From Candidatus Poribacteria bacterium (GTDB lineage: Bacteria; Poribacteria; WGA-4E; WGA-3G), in assembly GCA_958295815.1 (NCBI GenBank), contig OY282374.1, positions 1-64,000 on the forward strand: DNA of 64,000 bases. The letters run 5' to 3'. The notes under the pieces were generated by a model. It was not told where the DNA came from, did not search any database, and saw only the letters and a program-made list of their open reading frames with translations. This document shows positions 1-10,381 of this stretch, one piece after another. The translations under genes were made by a program, and so were the position numbers. Each line of letters begins with the position of its first letter. Position 1 is the stretch's first letter.

Positions 1-450
1 AGCGTCTCCATAGTCCACAATGGACTGAAAAATACGAAGGACTGTGGGTCGCCAGTTTTCTTTGAGCCGTCCCATTACCTGTACGATGATAATCCGTTTT
101 CCAGCATGGAAAATCAGTCCATTGGCGCGGATACCGCCCTTCCAACTAAAACCGAGGACGGTGCGTCCCTCAGAGAACTCGGGGTCTTTGATGAAATCAA
201 CATTCCGACGGAAGGAAAGTTCCCCACCTTTTTTGTAAGTTTTGCGAATCAACTTGAAATATTCATCAAGTGTTGCGTGGAGATCCGGCTTTTTACGTCG
301 CGAGTGTGCCCATTTGAGTTCAAGACGCGGCATGTCTGCGTCGTCAAGCCGCAGATACCCTGTTTTCTGATCTCCGCTGAGTCCGCTGAGTTCCCATGTC
401 GTTGGGATTTCGAGTTGTATGCCTGCCCAGCCAAAAACAGTCCAGTCCAT
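1..450 (-). CDS. Uncharacterised soluble protein, 3' end beyond the window
   Basis: I do not recognise this family. An open frame of 150 codons runs from ATG at 450 leftwards off the edge without a stop, so the C-terminus is missing. AGGAG sits about ten bases upstream of the ATG and supports the start. The protein begins MDWTVFGWAG, has no signal peptide or membrane segment, and looks like an alpha/beta domain with alternating hydrophobic strands (ELKWAH, VLGFSW, IIIVQV). It lies about 155 bp downstream of the OPT-like permease on the same strand and probably belongs to the operon that begins with the giant FtsX-type protein. A plus-strand frame covers the same DNA, but the minus frame has the better start and context. 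Confidence 0.7.
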   Translation of the reverse strand, partial: MDWTVFGWAGIQLEIPTTWELSGLSGDQKTGYLRLDDADMPRLELKWAHSRRKKPDLHATLDEYFKLIRKTYKKGGELSFRRNVDFIKDPEFSEGRTVLGFSWKGGIRANGLIFHAGKRIIIVQVMGRLKENWRPTVLRIFQSIVDYGDA

Positions 451-605
451 CTTTTAATTTATTACTCCTGGGCGTTGCTCCATTACATTCCGCAATGGTT
501 TTTGGTTAATTCCAACCTGTTCCAGGTGCTCAAGGGTTTCCTGACCTTGCCGGATACCATCGTGGAATGTAATGGAACGATGCTCAGATTCAATAGTTTA
601 AAAAA

Positions 606-2597
606 TTAAAACGGTTTAACAATGACGGCTTTGGAAACAAGGGCAATTGCAACAGTTCCCATGCCGATGAGACCGACCCCGCATGCGAATCCTGCTGCAA
701 GCACAGGATTGAACATATACCAGCGCCGCATTCCAAATCGCTTGATCATGTAGAACCGCCCGATGACTGCGCCGAGTAGTCGTGTAACCATACTTCCTGG
801 GTCTGCGCCGATACCACCGATAATCCCGTAGTACCACATTGAAGGCAGTTTGAATACCCACAGCATACCGTAAATTGCAAGACTTGAGGTGAACCCAGCG
901 GCGACATAATCGCCGCGAATGGCTTGGAGCATCTGACTATTTCCATCCCGAAGCGATGTTTTCCAGAGACACTCGTTTGTCGCGTTAATGGGCCACATCA
1001 TCTGTGCAAACGGGTACTGTGCACTTGGAATAGGCGCAATCTTCCAGATAAAGTGAAGAACCACAATCCCACTGACGAGCAAAATTGGCATAATCAGCAG
1101 AGTTCCCGCAAGATTTGAGGTAAAGGTTGTGCCGGTCAATTCAAGAACTCGCCAACTCTGTGTGCCACGTCCATAATCTTCGTCTGGTAGCGGTGCGAAC
1201 CAGATGTCTACCTCTTCATAGCGACTCAAAATAAACGTGATTTCGTGCAGATATGGTATTTCAAAGAGGTCACGCCCTAAGACACCGAAAGTCCGTGCAG
1301 TAATATAGGAATTAATCGGCGTATACAGGAATGCGTAGCCGATCAAGAAACTAATTGGAAAATTCGGCACCATCCAGTGGATGAGCCAGACGAATCCAAC
1401 CATACCCACGAGCCACATTAAGCCCATCAACCATATCGGGAAATCGCCACGGTTCGGAGGTGTCGCGAAGGAGCCACGTTCGCCTGCCTTTTTCTGAGAT
1501 CTCCGTAGTTTAAAGAGCATCGGAATCGAAGCCGCCATACCAACGAGTGCGAGGCTAAAAGATTTACCCATACCGTAACTAATCCAGAAATCCAGACCGT
1601 TGAACAAACCAACACCGCGGACATCCAATCCGGGTGACCATTGATGGAGAATTTCGTATCGGTATAAGATTTGCGGGTTCAAGATAAATTGCGAAGCCAT
1701 CGCCGTGATGAATTCCGTCATAATAATCGGGAATGGCATCACGAATCCAATGAGCATTTGTCCAAAATCGGTTCGGAAAGCAAAAACGCCTGTTGGCGCG
1801 AAGCCTTCAATACTTTGTGTAAAATCTATCCACGGGATTTTCAGAATCTGAATCGGTTGACTCATCATGACCCCGGTGAGTGAGGGCACACCAATATAGA
1901 GGAACCCCCAAATCAACCCTGCCATAGAACCAATAGAGAAGACCCGCCACCGCCAGGTCTCTTCTTTACCTGTTGTTTCTGCGAGTGCGGTTGCCCCTTG
2001 CGCAGCAATCGGTGCCATCGGATATGGAAGCCGTTCAAGATCAGCCGTAAGGCGGAACAATATATATTGTCCACTGACAAATCGTAAAGTGCCGAGCAAC
2101 TTTCCGACAAGGTAGATGGCGATAGGCAGGAACCAGTCCGGGTGCATCAGACTTCGCGTGAGCACACCTACAGAATCACCTGCAGGCACGATCCAATCTG
2201 GAATTTTGTCGGCGATTTCATAAGAAGCTGCCTGTGGTGTATTGACAAAGTAGGCGTACCAGATAAAGTTCCGGTACTGCATCCCGCTACCAACAGCGGC
2301 ACCTGTTAATCCGAGGAGCATATAAAGCTCCTGTCGCCGTGCAGTTGTAAAGGAGCGCCGCGCAAGCTCGGTGAATAGAATAACGGCAACCCAAGGGGCT
2401 GCTTCAGCCCCGGATTGACCGGATACATAACTGAGATAGATGGAACCTGGCATCATCAGCAAGCCAACGAAAAGTGCTCCGACAAACACCTTGACCGTTA
2501 ACCCCGATTCAAAGGTACGGATGCCGCCTTCGATGTCGTATCGCTGTGCCCAAGATTGCCATTCATCTGCTTGTGATACTCTTTCTCTCGCCAAATT
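606..2597 (-). CDS. Large multi-pass membrane protein, OPT-permease-like
   Basis: A protein of about 663 residues dominated by hydrophobic segments; I estimate 12 or more membrane helices. The motif LERLPYPMAPIAAQG after the early helices and YTPINSYITARTFG later resemble oligopeptide-transporter (OPT)-type proteins, so a permease for peptides or metal chelates is possible; the substrate is unknown. A longer frame reaches a TTG at 2621, but nothing like a ribosome binding site precedes it. AAAGGAG lies about ten bases before a TTG at 2597, which I take as the start. It follows the 62-residue membrane protein at 2718-2906 and the giant protein at 2979-10325, all on the minus strand, so a shared transcript is likely. 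A large insertion near residues 370-400 is charged and probably cytoplasmic. Confidence 0.75.
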   Translation of the reverse strand, partial: NLARERVSQADEWQSWAQRYDIEGGIRTFESGLTVKVFVGALFVGLLMMPGSIYLSYVSGQSGAEAAPWVAVILFTELARRSFTTARRQELYMLLGLTGAAVGSGMQYRNFIWYAYFVNTPQAASYEIADKIPDWIVPAGDSVGVLTRSLMHPDWFLPIAIYLVGKLLGTLRFVSGQYILFRLTADLERLPYPMAPIAAQGATALAETTGKEETWRWRVFSIGSMAGLIWGFLYIGVPSLTGVMMSQPIQILKIPWIDFTQSIEGFAPTGVFAFRTDFGQMLIGFVMPFPIIMTEFITAMASQFILNPQILYRYEILHQWSPGLDVRGVGLFNGLDFWISYGMGKSFSLALVGMAASIPMLFKLRRSQKKAGERGSFATPPNRGDFPIWLMGLMWLVGMVGFVWLIHWMVPNFPISFLIGYAFLYTPINSYITARTFGVLGRDLFEIPYLHEITFILSRYEEVDIWFAPLPDEDYGRGTQSWRVLELTGTTFTSNLAGTLLIMPILLVSGIVVLHFIWKIAPIPSAQYPFAQMMWPINATNECLWKTSLRDGNSQMLQAIRGDYVAAGFTSSLAIYGMLWVFKLPSMWYYGIIGGIGADPGSMVTRLLGAVIGRFYMIKRFGMRRWYMFNPVLAAGFACGVGLIGMGTVAIALVSKAVIVKPF

Positions 2598-2717
2598 GAA
2601 TGTTCTCCTTTCTTTTGACAAAGGTGGGTAGATGTTTTCCGGTCTTGGTCCATATCAGCATCTAAGGAATACACGTCTGGCGTTCCTAAGGACCCTTCCA
2701 CCTCTATAATTCTGTCA

Positions 2718-2906
2718 TCACTCGTCCCCTGAATCTTCGGTACTGTCCGTGTCTCGCAATTCTTCCCAGAAATGCGCACTGAAGATGCCAACTGTCAACA
2801 CAAGTGCTGAGAACATCTGCCACTGCCAACGTCCTTCAAGGACGAGAATGCTGAACAGCCATAAGAAAGTGCCAATGATGATGATAAGGCTTGCTAATTT
2901 TTCCAT
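2718..2906 (-). CDS. Small two-helix membrane protein
   Basis: A 62-residue protein with two hydrophobic segments (about residues 5-22 and 28-46) and an acidic tail ending DSTEDSGDE. AGAGGA lies about 13 bases upstream of the ATG, a weak but plausible ribosome binding site. It sits 72 bp downstream of the giant FtsX-type gene and about 120 bp upstream of the OPT-like permease. This position suggests a small accessory subunit of one of those proteins. I do not recognise a family. Its reality rests on length, composition and operon position only. Confidence 0.55.
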   Translation of the reverse strand: MEKLASLIIIIGTFLWLFSILVLEGRWQWQMFSALVLTVGIFSAHFWEELRDTDSTEDSGDE

Positions 2907-2978
2907 GTTTTTAACTATGGTCCTCTGAGCATCGTTCTACAATGTAAAGCTAAGACAAATTTAATAGTTTAAAAAACT

Positions 2979-5900
2979 TTAATCCGCTGGCGTTGGGACT
3001 GGCTCCAGTTGTCCTGTTGCCTGTTCATCTGTCCCTTCCGTTCTACCGCGTTCGTGGAATTCTGCCCGGATGTCAACGCTGAACGTCCGCCAAATCAGGA
3101 GCTGTTTCCGCAGTAGGTTAAGGAAACGTCGATTGACCCGCTTCCAAGAAGCGATCTCACCGCTCTCACGATGTACATCCAATGTGATTTTGTAAAGATC
3201 TTCCTCTTCTCCACCTACAGGGGATGTAACGAATTGGATAGATTGGCTCACACCTAAGTCGTAGGGTGCCAGCCATACCATCATGCTAATTTGATAGGCA
3301 TCTTCGTCTTCCACCGTGCTGAATGCGACTTGATCGGTATAGAAGTCACTGGCAGACTCGTCTGCATGTGCCTCGAAATAGTCGCGCATGAACACGTTCA
3401 AACCGAGTGACTCCTCTTCAAGGACGGTGAACGGGAGATTGAAGTGCCACACATCGCCTTCGGGTTCCGGCAGCTTCCATTTACGTTCAATATCGGGTAC
3501 CGCCATCCGTGAAGCTTTGATTGCTGGATACATGGTACTGAGTAAGACGACCAGCATAACGATAATCGTTGCGACAACAGTTGACATTGAGGAGTAATTA
3601 AGTGTCAATCCAGCGAGCCATCCGAAGTTTACAAGCGTTGTTGCGATTGCTTGTCCCATGAGGTACCCCAGAACAGCACCGACGATAGCGTATACGCACG
3701 CCTCTGCAAGGAATAAGAAGGCGATATGTACCGGCGCGAGTCCGACAGAACTATAAATGCTAATTTCTCGGACACGCTCATAGACTGCCCCAAGCATCGT
3801 ATTGAGTACGATAAGCGCAGCGATTAGGATTGGCACGAATAGATTGCCCATTCCACTGAAACTCGTCATTCCGATACTGCTGTAGAGGTATGTGTCTTTA
3901 TCGCGTCCTACAAAGAAATCAAGCGCGATGCGATTCATGAGAGGTGCCATGATGAGATCCAACTTATCAATCGCACCTAACAACTGTGGATCATCCTCTT
4001 GTGGTTCCATATTGACAGCGACGCTTCGGAGCGTACCGCCTTGGTTCATGACAACATCATACGGGAGAATGGCGACGCTGTCTGGTGTGAGGTGGAGATA
4101 TTTCTGTAACTCACCTTCAAGTGTTTCATCACCGGTTGCACCACGGCTGCGTTGTTGTTGCATTAACTGATAATCGACAGGTGTTAATTCTTCGCCGTCG
4201 TTGTCTGTGAGGTCCTTAAACCCGATTCCGAGGACACCAACAACGGTGAAGTCGGCACCGTAGACGGAGACAGTCGCTTTCCCCATGTCGCTTTCGGTAA
4301 TTTTCAGCAATTCCGCCATCCCTTTAGGAAGCACAATAGCATAGGGCCATTCTGTGGGCCACTCATTAGCGTCAGCAGGGTTAAACCATTTTCCGTACTG
4401 AAGATACCTGTTAATACCACTGACATCGGGTTCTGCTTCGTTCATTCCCACGAGCATATTCGCAGCAAAGGTTAGTGCTTCACCCGTGAGAGCATGAGTC
4501 GGCGGCGATGGATCAGCAGGATTCGCAGTACGTGTGAGTTGAACAAAAGACTGGTCTCCGGTACCTGAGGATTGATACCAGGCTCGCGGTGCAATGGAGT
4601 TCCGAACAACTACGATGGATTCTTCGTCTACCGTTTCAATGTAACCACCCTCCTCTAAAGCGACTTTGGCTTCCGCAATATCAATCGGTTGTTGTCCGTC
4701 CTTGACAAGGAGTTCGTTTTTACGTAGCAAGAGTCGTTCTAAGTCGGTAAGTGTGATTTGCGTCTTCTGCATGTCGTTCAGGACAGAGGTAAGCACCGGT
4801 TCTTCTAACGGACGCCAGTACTGGTCGCGGATGAGAAGTCCTGTGTAGCGAGGCGTTACCTGCGGAAGGCTTGTTCTGTTCGGATGCATGAACGTCCGCA
4901 CAGAGGTAAATGAGATGACGGTGAAAGTAAGAATTACCAATGTGCAGCATGTTAGGATTGTCCGACCTTTCCGTTTCCGCATGTTAGAAATCCCTAAACT
5001 AAACGCCGCAGCACTCGCACTCAACCTTCCGACATCTGCTTTGTAAACCTTGCTTCCCTCCTGCCGAATCTTTTCGAGTTGTTCCTCGAATTTTCGGACA
5101 ATGATACTGATGACAATAACTGTCAACGCGAGCACAACGAACGCGATTAAAATAATTACTGGAGTCGTTGTAATTTGGAACGCCGGGTGGACTTGACTGA
5201 GGAAGAAGAATACGAGCAAGAAGATCCCGAAGGAACCCAAAATCTGCTTGTGGATGTTTGGGAAACCGAAGATAAGACGTTCCATAAAGTAGGCGAACGG
5301 CATTAGTAGGGCGAGGTAGAACATCACACCGTTGACGACATCGTTACCAGTCTGCTTGACATCTGGATAGGCACGTGATTCATAGCCCCATGCGGCGCGT
5401 GCGAGTTTGAGTGCTTGCTGATAATCGTTTTGTAGCAGCTCAGTCTCTGCGCGTGTGAGATAGTCATTTGCGAATTGATGGAGTTTGTCAAGCCGATCAC
5501 TGGAGATACCGAAACGTTTATAGAGTTGTGATCGGTTTTCATCGAGCCACCACATATCGCGGACAACGACGTACGGCGTAAGGCGAATCTGCCCGTTCTC
5601 GCGGACAACGAATCCTTCGCCGGTGTAAAGCGTCGGGTTTTTCATCCCACTCTTCGTTGCTTTGATGAGTAGGAGACGTTTACCGATTTGCCCATAAGCC
5701 ATTCCGATCTTAATGCGAGTGTTTGGTTCGCTATAAACGAGTGCAATCGGTTCAGCTGCGGAGACGCCTTCCTGCTGCCACGGCTTTGACATCCCGTACT
5801 TCTCTGGCGCGCTATCAGTGAGTGCGTCGTAGACTTCAAGTTCCCGAAGGGTTCGCAGATACCGTTGGTCCACGAGGTCGTAGATTGTTGTAGATACGCA

Positions 5901-8900
5901 CGGGAATGTGACAATCCGACAACCACGTCTTCGGGTGTTGATAGGGATTTGATTAGGTAGCAGTTTTGCTCCGTAATTCCCTAAATCAGGTGCGTAGACG
6001 ATGTCTCCAGAATCTGGATCAAGAATATATGCTTCAACTTCTTGAACACCCCTGAGGCGCCGTGTAGCTCTACCTTCCATGGCTAACCCGGCAACTTCAA
6101 AGTTTCCCTTGTTATCACCCATCACAAACAGGTCTCCGCGGACACCCATCATGCTTTTATGCTTTCTACGAAGTGTTATGATAGGATACGGGACGGGTTT
6201 ATTCGGTAGTGCGGACTCGCGTGCATCAAATTCGACGACATCGCCGAAGAGATTGCAGTAGAAATTTCCGACGCGTGCAGCGGTCGGCATCTCTTCATCG
6301 CGGAGTGCTTGGATGAGTAGGGATGCGAGTGTTTGTGCTTGCTGATGGAGATTACCGCCTTCGTTCAAATCGACCCGTTCAATTGTGTCGAGCGGCGTAT
6401 CGGTTAGAACACGAGCGTCTTCGATGGTTGCGAAAGCGATACCGGTTTTTCCGACAAGTGTTGCTACTTCGCTGTCAAAGGCGATCTTACCCGGAATATA
6501 GGTTTTCCACGTTTTTCCACCGCTTGCGGAGATGGCGTTAACAAAGTTTGAATCGCCACCGAGACCTACGATTGAAATGAGGGTTTTGATGTCCTCTATT
6601 TCGTCCTCGGAGAAAGTATCCGGATCTTCGTGTCGGAGACGCAGCATTGCGTCCAACTGTTCGCGTGTCCGAATATTGTTCTTCCGATTTTTCTTTGCAG
6701 TGCGGACATCATTTCGGATGAAACGCTCGACCTCTTTGCGGATATAATCCATGTCCTTGAGCATGTCTTCGGAAGGTTCACCTTGGTTCCGCCACTGTTC
6801 AAATTGCATTTTCATCAGACGACTTACACCACTGAGGCCGGTGAGTTTGCCGAAGTGCGAACTGAGCAAGGTTTCAAGGGTTTTTCCTTCAAGGGCGGAT
6901 TTATCAGAGATCCCGTTTGCCACTGTCCATTGGCGTGCCATAACGGCTTGCCGGATTTGGTCATCTGTCCACTGCCACAGCTTTCGGACGCGGACCCCAA
7001 AGTCTGCATCTTCTGCGTAGGAGGCGAGTTGGTTGCCGATACTCGCAAACTCGCGGCGCAGGACAAATTCGGGCTGTTGGTCGTAGAACCATCCCTTGTT
7101 GAATACACCAAACTGATTCGATTGTGAGGAGAGGTCAATGCTAATATAAAGAGAGGTATAGTAGCGATTGAAAAGGTCTTGAAGTGCGATAGCGGCTTCA
7201 ATCTGTCCGAGTTTTCGATTGTATTCTCCCGTATCAATGCGCAACATCTTTTCAATACGACTCTGGATGTTACGGAATCGAGCATTTCGGAGCGTCAGCA
7301 TGTTATCTCGCAAGAGGACTTTAGTCTCTGCATCAAGGTCGGTGTCTAAGGTGGGCAACCTTTCTATGAGGTTTTCAAGTGCGACTATGTCTGTTTCTGT
7401 GCGTTTTTTGACGGTTGCCAACAATTCTGATTCGATAATGTGTGATGCGATGCGAGCGCGCAACTTAAGTGCTTGCTCCACTTCGCTGTCCGAGAGGTAG
7501 TTTTCCAAGATGAGTTGTTCTTCATCGAGGTATTCTCTTCCGAGCGTTCCAGCAGTTTCGATCAAATTTTGAACACGTGTCCGCTCCAATCGAGCGTTCC
7601 GGAGTCCAATTTCAAAGATGCTCTGCTTGTCTTTGAGCAGATCAGTTATTAGGACTGCAATATCGGTAGGGTCCTCGGATTCCGTTAAGCGTTGTCGAAG
7701 TTGTGTGTCGATACTGTTCAGGCGTTCGATACCGGCTTTGGAGAGGAATTTCCCACCGTAGAGCAGGGAATTGGCATCTTGCGACGTGGGTGCTTCCTTG
7801 AGTCTACGAATGCTCGTTTTGATTTGATTTTCAGCAGATTCGCTATCAGGGATTTGGGCTAAGATTTTTTCAAGTAATTGTGCCTCTCGTTGGATAGCGA
7901 TTTCTTGGGACTCGCTGGCGTCGCGCAGAACACTGCGCGCATCTTTCACTTTATTGAGAGCGTGTAAATCGAGATGCCTGTCCATTATCTTCTCAGGCGT
8001 CCACATTAGGGCGAATTTGCGTTTATCGCTCAATTCCCAGTCTGCGAGCGTCTCGTTTAGCATCTCAAGGTCAGGGATCAGTTCTTCAGGGAGGTCTCCG
8101 GGTACCGGAATTTCCCAACCGGAACCTTGTTGTACAGGAAGCAAATAGGAATCGTTTGGGTGTGTGGCATATTCGTCGGTAGTACCGGTTTCTATGGCGC
8201 GAGTCAGTTTTTCTGCAGCCCAGATGTCGAGGCGGGCGATCGGCAGTGCAAGCGTATCAATTAATTCACGCTGTGCTGTTCGGCTTGTGTTAAGTGCAAC
8301 AGTACGAACATCAGCTAACTGGTTGACAATATCCCGCAGAAAATGCGTTGTTTGCAGTGCTTCTTTCTTTGAGCGTGCAAGGTTTGCCAATAGTATGCTC
8401 TTCTCTTCGCCTGTAAAATCTTGTTTCTCGCGTTTTCGGTTCTTATCTGCTTGTTTCTTCTGACGTTCTGAGAAGTCGCGCTGCTGATTTGTCAGAGTTT
8501 CAATCTCGGATCGGGTTTCTGACAATCCATCAAGGGTTGTTGTCAGGGAGTCCAGGTCAGACTTTACGTTATATATACCGTGGAAGAAATCGGAAGGGAG
8601 ATCAACTAAGACGCTCCGGTCAATTGAGAGCAGAAGTCTTCTACCCAGTTCTTCGAATTCAATGACATCTGTAGACAATCCACGGCGAAGTCCGTGCATC
8701 GTTGGTGTACCGGGGGCATCTGTGTCACTGCCGACAATGTCCTGACCGATACCTTCCATGAATGCGCGCATACCAGCGATCCCTTGGAAATGCCCATCAA
8801 CTGCGACGAAAAGGACAGAATAGCCGGGACGATATTGTGGTAGGCTAAAGAGTCGAGCGAGTTCCATAAGGGTCGCGATACCACAGGTTGGGTCTGCCCC

Positions 8901-10325
8901 GGGTGCCATAGCAGGCACAATGGACATGGCATCATAGTAAGCAGTCAGAACGATAAGTTCGTCTCGTAGTGATGGATCGCCGCCCTCCAAGAAACCACGT
9001 ATATTCTGACCGACACCGCGTTCCCAAGTCATTTTACCTCTGACGCGGACGTTAAGCTGATTTCCTTTGTTGTGTTCTTGTTCAATCAAATTAGTGAGGG
9101 AAGCTGCGTCTTCTTTAGAAATCCAAAATCGCGGTATGTTGGCAGGAACGGTGCCAAATTTGTTCTCTGCTTCCCCTCGGATCGTTGTTTCGGGTTCGAT
9201 AAAGATAACAGCGGTGCCGCCGAGCATTGCCGCGTTGATATAGCGAGTGCTGGAGTTAAAATCGAGGAGGACTATAGCACCTTTCGGTATGAAGATGTGT
9301 GCTTCACTCGCAGCGACGAATTCGCCAGATTCATCAATTTGTCCGTTATTGTTATTGTCGATATCATCGTTGTCGTCACCTGGGGTTTCGTCTGTCCAGC
9401 CGTCGGCATTATTGTCGATACCATCTGTTGCCCATCCAAGGATTTCGGAGAGTAGTGGAATTTCGCCGTATTCATCGATGGTGCCGTCTTCATCGTTGTC
9501 AATGCCATCGGATGCTTTCTGCAGATGTCCATTGAGTACGTCATCGGTGATGCTGGCTTCGGTGATACGGTAGCGTCGGGCAAGCGATGTAAGTGTATCA
9601 CCGTCTTGGAGTTTATACCAGAATCCGCCGATGTTGGTGCCGTTAAAGTCGGCGAGTTCGCCATCGTCACCGTCAAGAAGCGGACCAGATAGACCGCCAG
9701 TTGGAATGAATACGGTGCTTCCTTCTACAACAGGGGTCGCCAAGAATTTGTTTCGTTCATCTGCGAGGATAACCTCTTCCGGAATCTTATAACTTGCTGC
9801 GATGTCTTGGAGCGTTTCGCCTACTAAGGCGATGTGCTTAATTCCGTCTGCTAATAGAGAAGTTCGGACGAGATTCGGCCACAGGGGAGTCAGTTTGAAA
9901 CTATGTAGGACAGTGCCTTCCGGTGAGATAATTTCAATAACGCTGTCACCATGATCAATCGGCACAGTAACAGGGAACTCGCGGCTTTCCACGTTCTGCA
10001 AACCAATTTCGACGAACCGGTCGAAGATATACTTGCTACCGCTTGCGGCTTGTGGATAACCTGTTACACGGCTTTCCAAACTCGACAGACGTGCGAGGTC
10101 TTTCCGGATATTACCGATCGACAGATCATCTCGGATCTGGATAGCTGCGGTTTTCATCCCGGTGCTGGAAACTGTTTGGGTGTATGCGATGTTGCAAAGT
10201 CCACTGGCGAGGAAAATAAAGATGCAAAGGATCAAGGCACAGTTTGTGCGCGTGGGTTGCACGGTTAGATTTGCTATGGCACTGAAAGGTCGCGAGTCGT
10301 GCTTACTCCTACTACGAATTCTCAT
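2979..10325 (-). CDS. Giant envelope protein: LysM, Ca-loop repeats, degenerate M28 peptidase, helical region, FtsX-type permease
   Basis: At 2448 residues this is the largest gene in the window. In order: an N-terminal signal anchor (about 28-48); two LysM-like modules (about 160-208 and 235-262) that would bind glycan or peptidoglycan; three Asp-rich loops of the type DGIDNDEDGTIDE (about 270-335), probably binding calcium; an M28-like domain (about 350-540); a long charged helical region (about 540-1200); beta-rich domains; three or four membrane helices (about 1660-1805); an extracellular domain; and three C-terminal helices (about 2155-2275) typical of FtsX/MacB permeases, followed by a 170-residue tail. 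GGGAGA precedes the ATG by nine bases. The M28 part keeps GADPTCG and LMELAR, but the usual metal His reads Tyr (AYYDA) and the usual Glu-Glu reads His-Phe (DGHFQG), so peptidase activity is doubtful. No ABC ATPase is visible in the window. Confidence 0.9.
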   Translation of the reverse strand: MRIRSRSKHDSRPFSAIANLTVQPTRTNCALILCIFIFLASGLCNIAYTQTVSSTGMKTAAIQIRDDLSIGNIRKDLARLSSLESRVTGYPQAASGSKYIFDRFVEIGLQNVESREFPVTVPIDHGDSVIEIISPEGTVLHSFKLTPLWPNLVRTSLLADGIKHIALVGETLQDIAASYKIPEEVILADERNKFLATPVVEGSTVFIPTGGLSGPLLDGDDGELADFNGTNIGGFWYKLQDGDTLTSLARRYRITEASITDDVLNGHLQKASDGIDNDEDGTIDEYGEIPLLSEILGWATDGIDNNADGWTDETPGDDNDDIDNNNNGQIDESGEFVAASEAHIFIPKGAIVLLDFNSSTRYINAAMLGGTAVIFIEPETTIRGEAENKFGTVPANIPRFWISKEDAASLTNLIEQEHNKGNQLNVRVRGKMTWERGVGQNIRGFLEGGDPSLRDELIVLTAYYDAMSIVPAMAPGADPTCGIATLMELARLFSLPQYRPGYSVLFVAVDGHFQGIAGMRAFMEGIGQDIVGSDTDAPGTPTMHGLRRGLSTDVIEFEELGRRLLLSIDRSVLVDLPSDFFHGIYNVKSDLDSLTTTLDGLSETRSEIETLTNQQRDFSERQKKQADKNRKREKQDFTGEEKSILLANLARSKKEALQTTHFLRDIVNQLADVRTVALNTSRTAQRELIDTLALPIARLDIWAAEKLTRAIETGTTDEYATHPNDSYLLPVQQGSGWEIPVPGDLPEELIPDLEMLNETLADWELSDKRKFALMWTPEKIMDRHLDLHALNKVKDARSVLRDASESQEIAIQREAQLLEKILAQIPDSESAENQIKTSIRRLKEAPTSQDANSLLYGGKFLSKAGIERLNSIDTQLRQRLTESEDPTDIAVLITDLLKDKQSIFEIGLRNARLERTRVQNLIETAGTLGREYLDEEQLILENYLSDSEVEQALKLRARIASHIIESELLATVKKRTETDIVALENLIERLPTLDTDLDAETKVLLRDNMLTLRNARFRNIQSRIEKMLRIDTGEYNRKLGQIEAAIALQDLFNRYYTSLYISIDLSSQSNQFGVFNKGWFYDQQPEFVLRREFASIGNQLASYAEDADFGVRVRKLWQWTDDQIRQAVMARQWTVANGISDKSALEGKTLETLLSSHFGKLTGLSGVSRLMKMQFEQWRNQGEPSEDMLKDMDYIRKEVERFIRNDVRTAKKNRKNNIRTREQLDAMLRLRHEDPDTFSEDEIEDIKTLISIVGLGGDSNFVNAISASGGKTWKTYIPGKIAFDSEVATLVGKTGIAFATIEDARVLTDTPLDTIERVDLNEGGNLHQQAQTLASLLIQALRDEEMPTAARVGNFYCNLFGDVVEFDARESALPNKPVPYPIITLRRKHKSMMGVRGDLFVMGDNKGNFEVAGLAMEGRATRRLRGVQEVEAYILDPDSGDIVYAPDLGNYGAKLLPNQIPINTRRRGCRIVTFPCVSTTIYDLVDQRYLRTLRELEVYDALTDSAPEKYGMSKPWQQEGVSAAEPIALVYSEPNTRIKIGMAYGQIGKRLLLIKATKSGMKNPTLYTGEGFVVRENGQIRLTPYVVVRDMWWLDENRSQLYKRFGISSDRLDKLHQFANDYLTRAETELLQNDYQQALKLARAAWGYESRAYPDVKQTGNDVVNGVMFYLALLMPFAYFMERLIFGFPNIHKQILGSFGIFLLVFFFLSQVHPAFQITTTPVIILIAFVVLALTVIVISIIVRKFEEQLEKIRQEGSKVYKADVGRLSASAAAFSLGISNMRKRKGRTILTCCTLVILTFTVISFTSVRTFMHPNRTSLPQVTPRYTGLLIRDQYWRPLEEPVLTSVLNDMQKTQITLTDLERLLLRKNELLVKDGQQPIDIAEAKVALEEGGYIETVDEESIVVVRNSIAPRAWYQSSGTGDQSFVQLTRTANPADPSPPTHALTGEALTFAANMLVGMNEAEPDVSGINRYLQYGKWFNPADANEWPTEWPYAIVLPKGMAELLKITESDMGKATVSVYGADFTVVGVLGIGFKDLTDNDGEELTPVDYQLMQQQRSRGATGDETLEGELQKYLHLTPDSVAILPYDVVMNQGGTLRSVAVNMEPQEDDPQLLGAIDKLDLIMAPLMNRIALDFFVGRDKDTYLYSSIGMTSFSGMGNLFVPILIAALIVLNTMLGAVYERVREISIYSSVGLAPVHIAFLFLAEACVYAIVGAVLGYLMGQAIATTLVNFGWLAGLTLNYSSMSTVVATIIVMLVVLLSTMYPAIKASRMAVPDIERKWKLPEPEGDVWHFNLPFTVLEEESLGLNVFMRDYFEAHADESASDFYTDQVAFSTVEDEDAYQISMMVWLAPYDLGVSQSIQFVTSPVGGEEEDLYKITLDVHRESGEIASWKRVNRRFLNLLRKQLLIWRTFSVDIRAEFHERGRTEGTDEQATGQLEPVPTPAD

Positions 10326-10381
10326 GTTGTGAAATCTCCCACCATTCTCTTATTTTTCATGTTTTTATCTTCACGGCGCGA

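Noticed and set aside
106-609. Plus-strand frame of 167 codons at the left end
   Set aside because: It is antisense to a minus-strand frame with a good ribosome binding site that follows an operon on the same strand and runs off the edge; the plus frame has no start signal.
6630-7127. Plus-strand frame of 165 codons inside the giant gene
   Set aside because: It is antisense within a continuous 2448-codon frame and has no ribosome binding site.
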